DNA of 64,000 bases from Brucella tritici. Its GTDB lineage: Bacteria; Pseudomonadota; Alphaproteobacteria; Rhizobiales; Rhizobiaceae. The stretch lies in contig NZ_CADEAR010000001.1 in the NCBI RefSeq assembly GCF_902825325.1, positions 124,001 to 188,000 of the forward strand, in the 5' to 3' direction. The translations under genes and the position numbers were made by a program. Numbering within the stretch: the first letter of the stretch is position 1; every line of letters begins with the position of its first letter. Positions 61,260 to 64,000 of this stretch are shown in pieces. The notes beneath the pieces were generated by a model. That model saw only the letters and a program-made list of their open reading frames with translations, had not been told where the DNA came from and ran no database searches.

Positions 61260-62650
61260 ATGTGTAACGCGTGGCCGAGAGCTTTCATGCTGGCTTCAGC
61301 AAAGCCCTCGCTCAATGTCGGATGTGCGTGGATCGTAGCGGCGATGTCTTCCAATCTTGCCCCCATCTCCACCGCTTGCGCGAAGGATGATGAAAGCTCG
61401 GATATCCCGACGCCGACAGCCTGAATGCCGAGAATGAGGTGATTATCCGCACGTGCAACGACGCGGATCATGCCATCTTCGCGTTCGATGGTCATCGCCC
61501 GACCGTTGGCCTGAAACGGGAAAATACCGACCTGAATTTCATGACCAGCCTTGCGGGCTTCCTCCGGCGACTGCCCTACAGTGACGATTTCCGGATCGGT
61601 GAAGCAGACGGCAGGAATGCAACGCTTGTCCCAGACCTGATTTCCACCTGCAATGATTTCCGCCACCATCTCGCCCTGTGCCATGGCACGATGCGCAAGC
61701 ATTGGCTCGCCGGTCACGTCACCGATAGCACAGACACCGCGCATGGAGGTGCGGCAGCGCTCATCGATACGGATGAAACGTCCGTCCATATCGAGGCGGA
61801 TTTCGCTCAAGCCCCAGCCATCGGTCTGCGGCTTACGGCCTACTGTAACGAGTATCTTGTCGGCCTCGATGGACTTCGTAGCGCCATCGGCGGTGAGAAC
61901 TTCCAGCCCCGTCTCATCCTTTGATAGTCCCTTGGCCGAAGTGTTGGTCAGGACTTCAACACCGAGCGCCTTCAGGCGTGCCATGACCGGACGCGTCAGT
62001 TCGGCATCATATTGCGGCAGGATGCGATCCGTCGCTTCCACCACAGTAACCTTCGCGCCAAGCTTGGCAAAGGCCGTGCCGATTTCCAGCCCGATATAGC
62101 CGCCGCCGACAATGGCGAGCTTTTCCGGAATTTTTTCCAGTGACAGCGCTTCAGTGGACGAAATGACTTTTCCGCCAAATGGCAGCGCCTGAATTTCGAC
62201 CGGGACCGAGCCGGTTGCGATCACGATGTTTTCGGCGTGGATCGTCTGACGGCCTGTATCGGTTTCAACGAGAACGGTCTTCCCGTCGAGAAAGCGAGCT
62301 TGCCCATGGAACATGCGCACGCGCGACCGTTTCAGGAGGCCTGCCACGCCGCCATTGAGGCGGCTCACGATGCCGTCTTTCCATTCAAGCGTTCTGGCAA
62401 AATCGATGGCCGGATTTTCTGCCGAAATACCGAGTGCGCCCTTTGACGCGAAGACAGAAAGCCGGTGGAATTCGTCGGCTGCGTGGATCAGCGCCTTGGA
62501 CGGGATGCAACCCACATTGAGGCAGGTGCCACCCAGCCGTGTCTTTTCCACCAGCACTGTGTCGATGCCAAGCTGGCCTGCCCGGATGCCGCATACATAG
62601 CCGCCGGGGCCGCCGCCGATAATCAGGAGTTTGCAGGAAATCTCACTCAT
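61256..62650 (-). CDS. lpdV: Dihydrolipoyl dehydrogenase (E3)
   Basis: A 464-residue FAD/NAD disulfide oxidoreductase. The redox pair is in [15 protein letters not shown] (Cys near 43 and 48), the NAD-binding [20 protein letters not shown] near 178, and the catalytic His-Glu dyad in [13 protein letters not shown] near 440. It reoxidises lipoamide on the neighbouring E2. It starts five bases after the E2 stop, so it is the last gene of a branched-chain 2-oxo acid dehydrogenase operon. Confidence 0.92.
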   Translation of the reverse strand: MSEISCKLLIIGGGPGGYVCGIRAGQLGIDTVLVEKTRLGGTCLNVGCIPSKALIHAADEFHRLSVFASKGALGISAENPAIDFARTLEWKDGIVSRLNGGVAGLLKRSRVRMFHGQARFLDGKTVLVETDTGRQTIHAENIVIATGSVPVEIQALPFGGKVISSTEALSLEKIPEKLAIVGGGYIGLEIGTAFAKLGAKVTVVEATDRILPQYDAELTRPVMARLKALGVEVLTNTSAKGLSKDETGLEVLTADGATKSIEADKILVTVGRKPQTDGWGLSEIRLDMDGRFIRIDERCRTSMRGVCAIGDVTGEPMLAHRAMAQGEMVAEIIAGGNQVWDKRCIPAVCFTDPEIVTVGQSPEEARKAGHEIQVGIFPFQANGRAMTIEREDGMIRVVARADNHLILGIQAVGVGISELSSSFAQAVEMGARLEDIAATIHAHPTLSEGFAEASMKALGHALHI

Positions 62651-62654
62651 TCGA

Positions 62655-63971
62655 TCAGCCTTCTACAAAAATCATGGCAGGCGTCTCCAGAAGGCTTTTC
62701 AGCTTCTGCACGAAGACCGCTGCATCCCAGCCGTCGATCACGCGATGGTCGAAACTACAAGACAGGTTCATCATCTTGCGCGGCACGAACTGCACGCCGT
62801 CCCACATCGGACGAACGGCCATCTTGTTGATGCCGACGATTGCGACTTCCGGGCGGTTGATGATCGGTGTTGTGGCGATTGCGCCAAGCGGCCCAAGCGA
62901 TGTGATGGTGATGGTGGAACCGGTCAGTTCCTCACGCTTCGCCGTGCCGTTGCGCGCGGCGTCGGTAACACGCGACAATTCCGAAGCCGCCGCGAATACA
63001 CTCATGCTTTCCGCATGGCGCACGACTGGCACGATCAGACCGTTCGGCGTCTGCGTGGCAATGCCGATATGCACGCCACCAAACTGGCGGATGATGTCGG
63101 CCTCGTCATCGAAATGCGCATTGAGGCCGGGCTGCTCCTTCACGGCTTTCACGATCGCGCGGATGATGAACGGCAACAGCGTGAGGCGCGGACGGCCTTC
63201 CTTCTGCTCGTGATTGAGCTTGGCGCGAAGCTCCTCGATCTGGCTGACGTCGACTTCTTCAACGATAGTAATATGCGGAATATGGCGCTTGGCCTCGGCC
63301 ATGCGTTCGGCAATCTTGCGGCGAAGGCCGATAACCTTGATCTCGTTGACCGAACTATCGGCTGCGTAACCGGACAGAGCCGGTGCTGCGCCTGTTTCCT
63401 GCTGGAAAAAGAGGTCGAGGTCTTCATGCGTGATACGCCCCGCCGGACCTGTTCCGCGAACACGACGCAGATCGACACCTGCATCACGGGCCCGCAGTCT
63501 GACGGATGGTGTTGCCAACGGCTTTTCGCCCTCACCGCGTATTGGGCCAGCGCCGGTGAATGGTCGACCTGCACTCTCACGCTTCGGCGCAGCGGGCTTA
63601 GGAGGAACCGGCGTCTGCAACAGAACCGGTGTTTCAGGAGTTGGTGCTGGTTGCGGCTTGACCGTTTCCACGGTCGCTGGAGCCGGATTTTCCCCGGCTT
63701 TTTCGACAGGCTTTTCTTCCGTCGCACTGCCCTCGATCTCCAGCCGTACCAGTTCGGACCCGACCGCGATCTTCTCGCCCACTTCGCCATTGATGGCAAT
63801 GACCTTGCCGCCGCGTGACGATGGAATTTCCACCGTTGCCTTGTCGGTCATGACAGCTGCGAGAAGATCATCCTCGCGCACGACATCGCCGACCTTCACA
63901 TGCCATTCGACAAGTTCGGCCTCGGCAACGCCTTCACCGACATCGGGGAGCTTGATTGTAAAATGTGCCAT
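62655..63971 (-). CDS. bkdB: Branched-chain 2-oxo acid dehydrogenase E2 (lipoyl acyltransferase)
   Basis: A 438-residue E2. The lipoyl domain (1-80) has the lipoylated lysine K44 in [10 protein letters not shown]; the E3-binding domain is at about 153-190 ([20 protein letters not shown]), and the acyltransferase core ends with H409-x-x-x-D413 ([14 protein letters not shown]). A proline/alanine-rich linker joins them. The single lipoyl domain and partner E3 fit the BCKDH type. Start MAHFT at 63971 has GGGAGGGA before it. The frame read just upstream ends in a TGA at 63988-63986 and may be the end of the E1 beta gene outside the window. Confidence 0.9.
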   Translation of the reverse strand: MAHFTIKLPDVGEGVAEAELVEWHVKVGDVVREDDLLAAVMTDKATVEIPSSRGGKVIAINGEVGEKIAVGSELVRLEIEGSATEEKPVEKAGENPAPATVETVKPQPAPTPETPVLLQTPVPPKPAAPKRESAGRPFTGAGPIRGEGEKPLATPSVRLRARDAGVDLRRVRGTGPAGRITHEDLDLFFQQETGAAPALSGYAADSSVNEIKVIGLRRKIAERMAEAKRHIPHITIVEEVDVSQIEELRAKLNHEQKEGRPRLTLLPFIIRAIVKAVKEQPGLNAHFDDEADIIRQFGGVHIGIATQTPNGLIVPVVRHAESMSVFAAASELSRVTDAARNGTAKREELTGSTITITSLGPLGAIATTPIINRPEVAIVGINKMAVRPMWDGVQFVPRKMMNLSCSFDHRVIDGWDAAVFVQKLKSLLETPAMIFVEG

Positions 63972-64000
63972 GCTTCCCTCCCCCCTCAAGATTCCATGAT

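Noticed and set aside
1-64000. Mobile elements, CRISPR arrays, tRNA and rRNA genes
   Set aside because: No transposase or integrase, no regular spacer-repeat array and no cloverleaf or rRNA segment was seen on either strand; the only repeats are the small palindromes and the 8-bp array.

Overview
The window reads as chromosomal DNA of an alphaproteobacterium of the Brucella/Ochrobactrum group (Hyphomicrobiales). The evidence is the divergent rhaDI / rhaRSTPQUK layout known from Rhizobium, a DmpA-type aminopeptidase (a family first characterised in Ochrobactrum anthropi), a degenerate array of the 8-bp AGGGCAGT unit known from Brucella HOOF-Print VNTR loci, and a palindromic repeat of about 100 bp that resembles Brucella Bru-RS elements. 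The many transport and catabolic operons would suit a secondary chromosome, but that is inference. I see no rRNA, tRNA, CRISPR array, transposase or phage gene.

Layout. (1) 1-5172: a ROK regulator, an SsuABC-like importer and a cytoplasmic sulfatase, a probable sulfate-ester scavenging operon. (2) 5560-9560: an EamA exporter, then a stress operon of YceI, a secreted repeat protein, an ECF sigma factor, its anti-sigma factor and cytochrome b561. (3) 9690-15040: cupin, beta-propeller protein and TPR/HTH regulator facing a small membrane protein and a DUF899 protein, then a LysR regulator and a SnoaL-like protein. (4) 15505-18249: a second SsuABC/TauABC-like importer with an overlapping leader peptide. 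(5) 18303-22269: a LysR/PACE efflux pair, a palindromic repeat, an EamA transporter, and an oxidoreductase with an Rrf2 regulator. (6) 22363-31845: an eight-gene operon (SDR, polyamine-type ABC importer, HisD-family dehydrogenase, zinc alcohol dehydrogenase, HutC-type GntR) facing a HisC-like aminotransferase; the HisD homologue has lost key histidinol-binding and zinc residues. (7) 31900-43490: AlkB and the complete L-rhamnose locus. (8) 43551-50910: an MFS transporter, a LysR regulator and a D-amino-acid island (D-amino acid aminotransferase, polar amino acid ABC importer, DmpA peptidase). (9) 51167-55798: outer membrane factor, MacA and MacB. (10) 56110-58605: a FtsK paralogue with no membrane anchor. 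(11) 59089-63971: a DadA-type oxidase, SURF1, and the end of a branched-chain 2-oxo acid dehydrogenase operon.

How the genes work together: most of the window is nutrient acquisition. Five ABC importers each sit beside dedicated catabolic genes or a local regulator. Every one of the five substrate-binding-protein genes is followed at once by a stable hairpin, which points to a shared way of setting a high binding-protein to transporter ratio. Several regulators have palindromes in their control regions that fit their families: a HutC-type GT-N-TA-N-AC site, T-N11-A LysR boxes, and DeoR-type tandem and inverted repeats.
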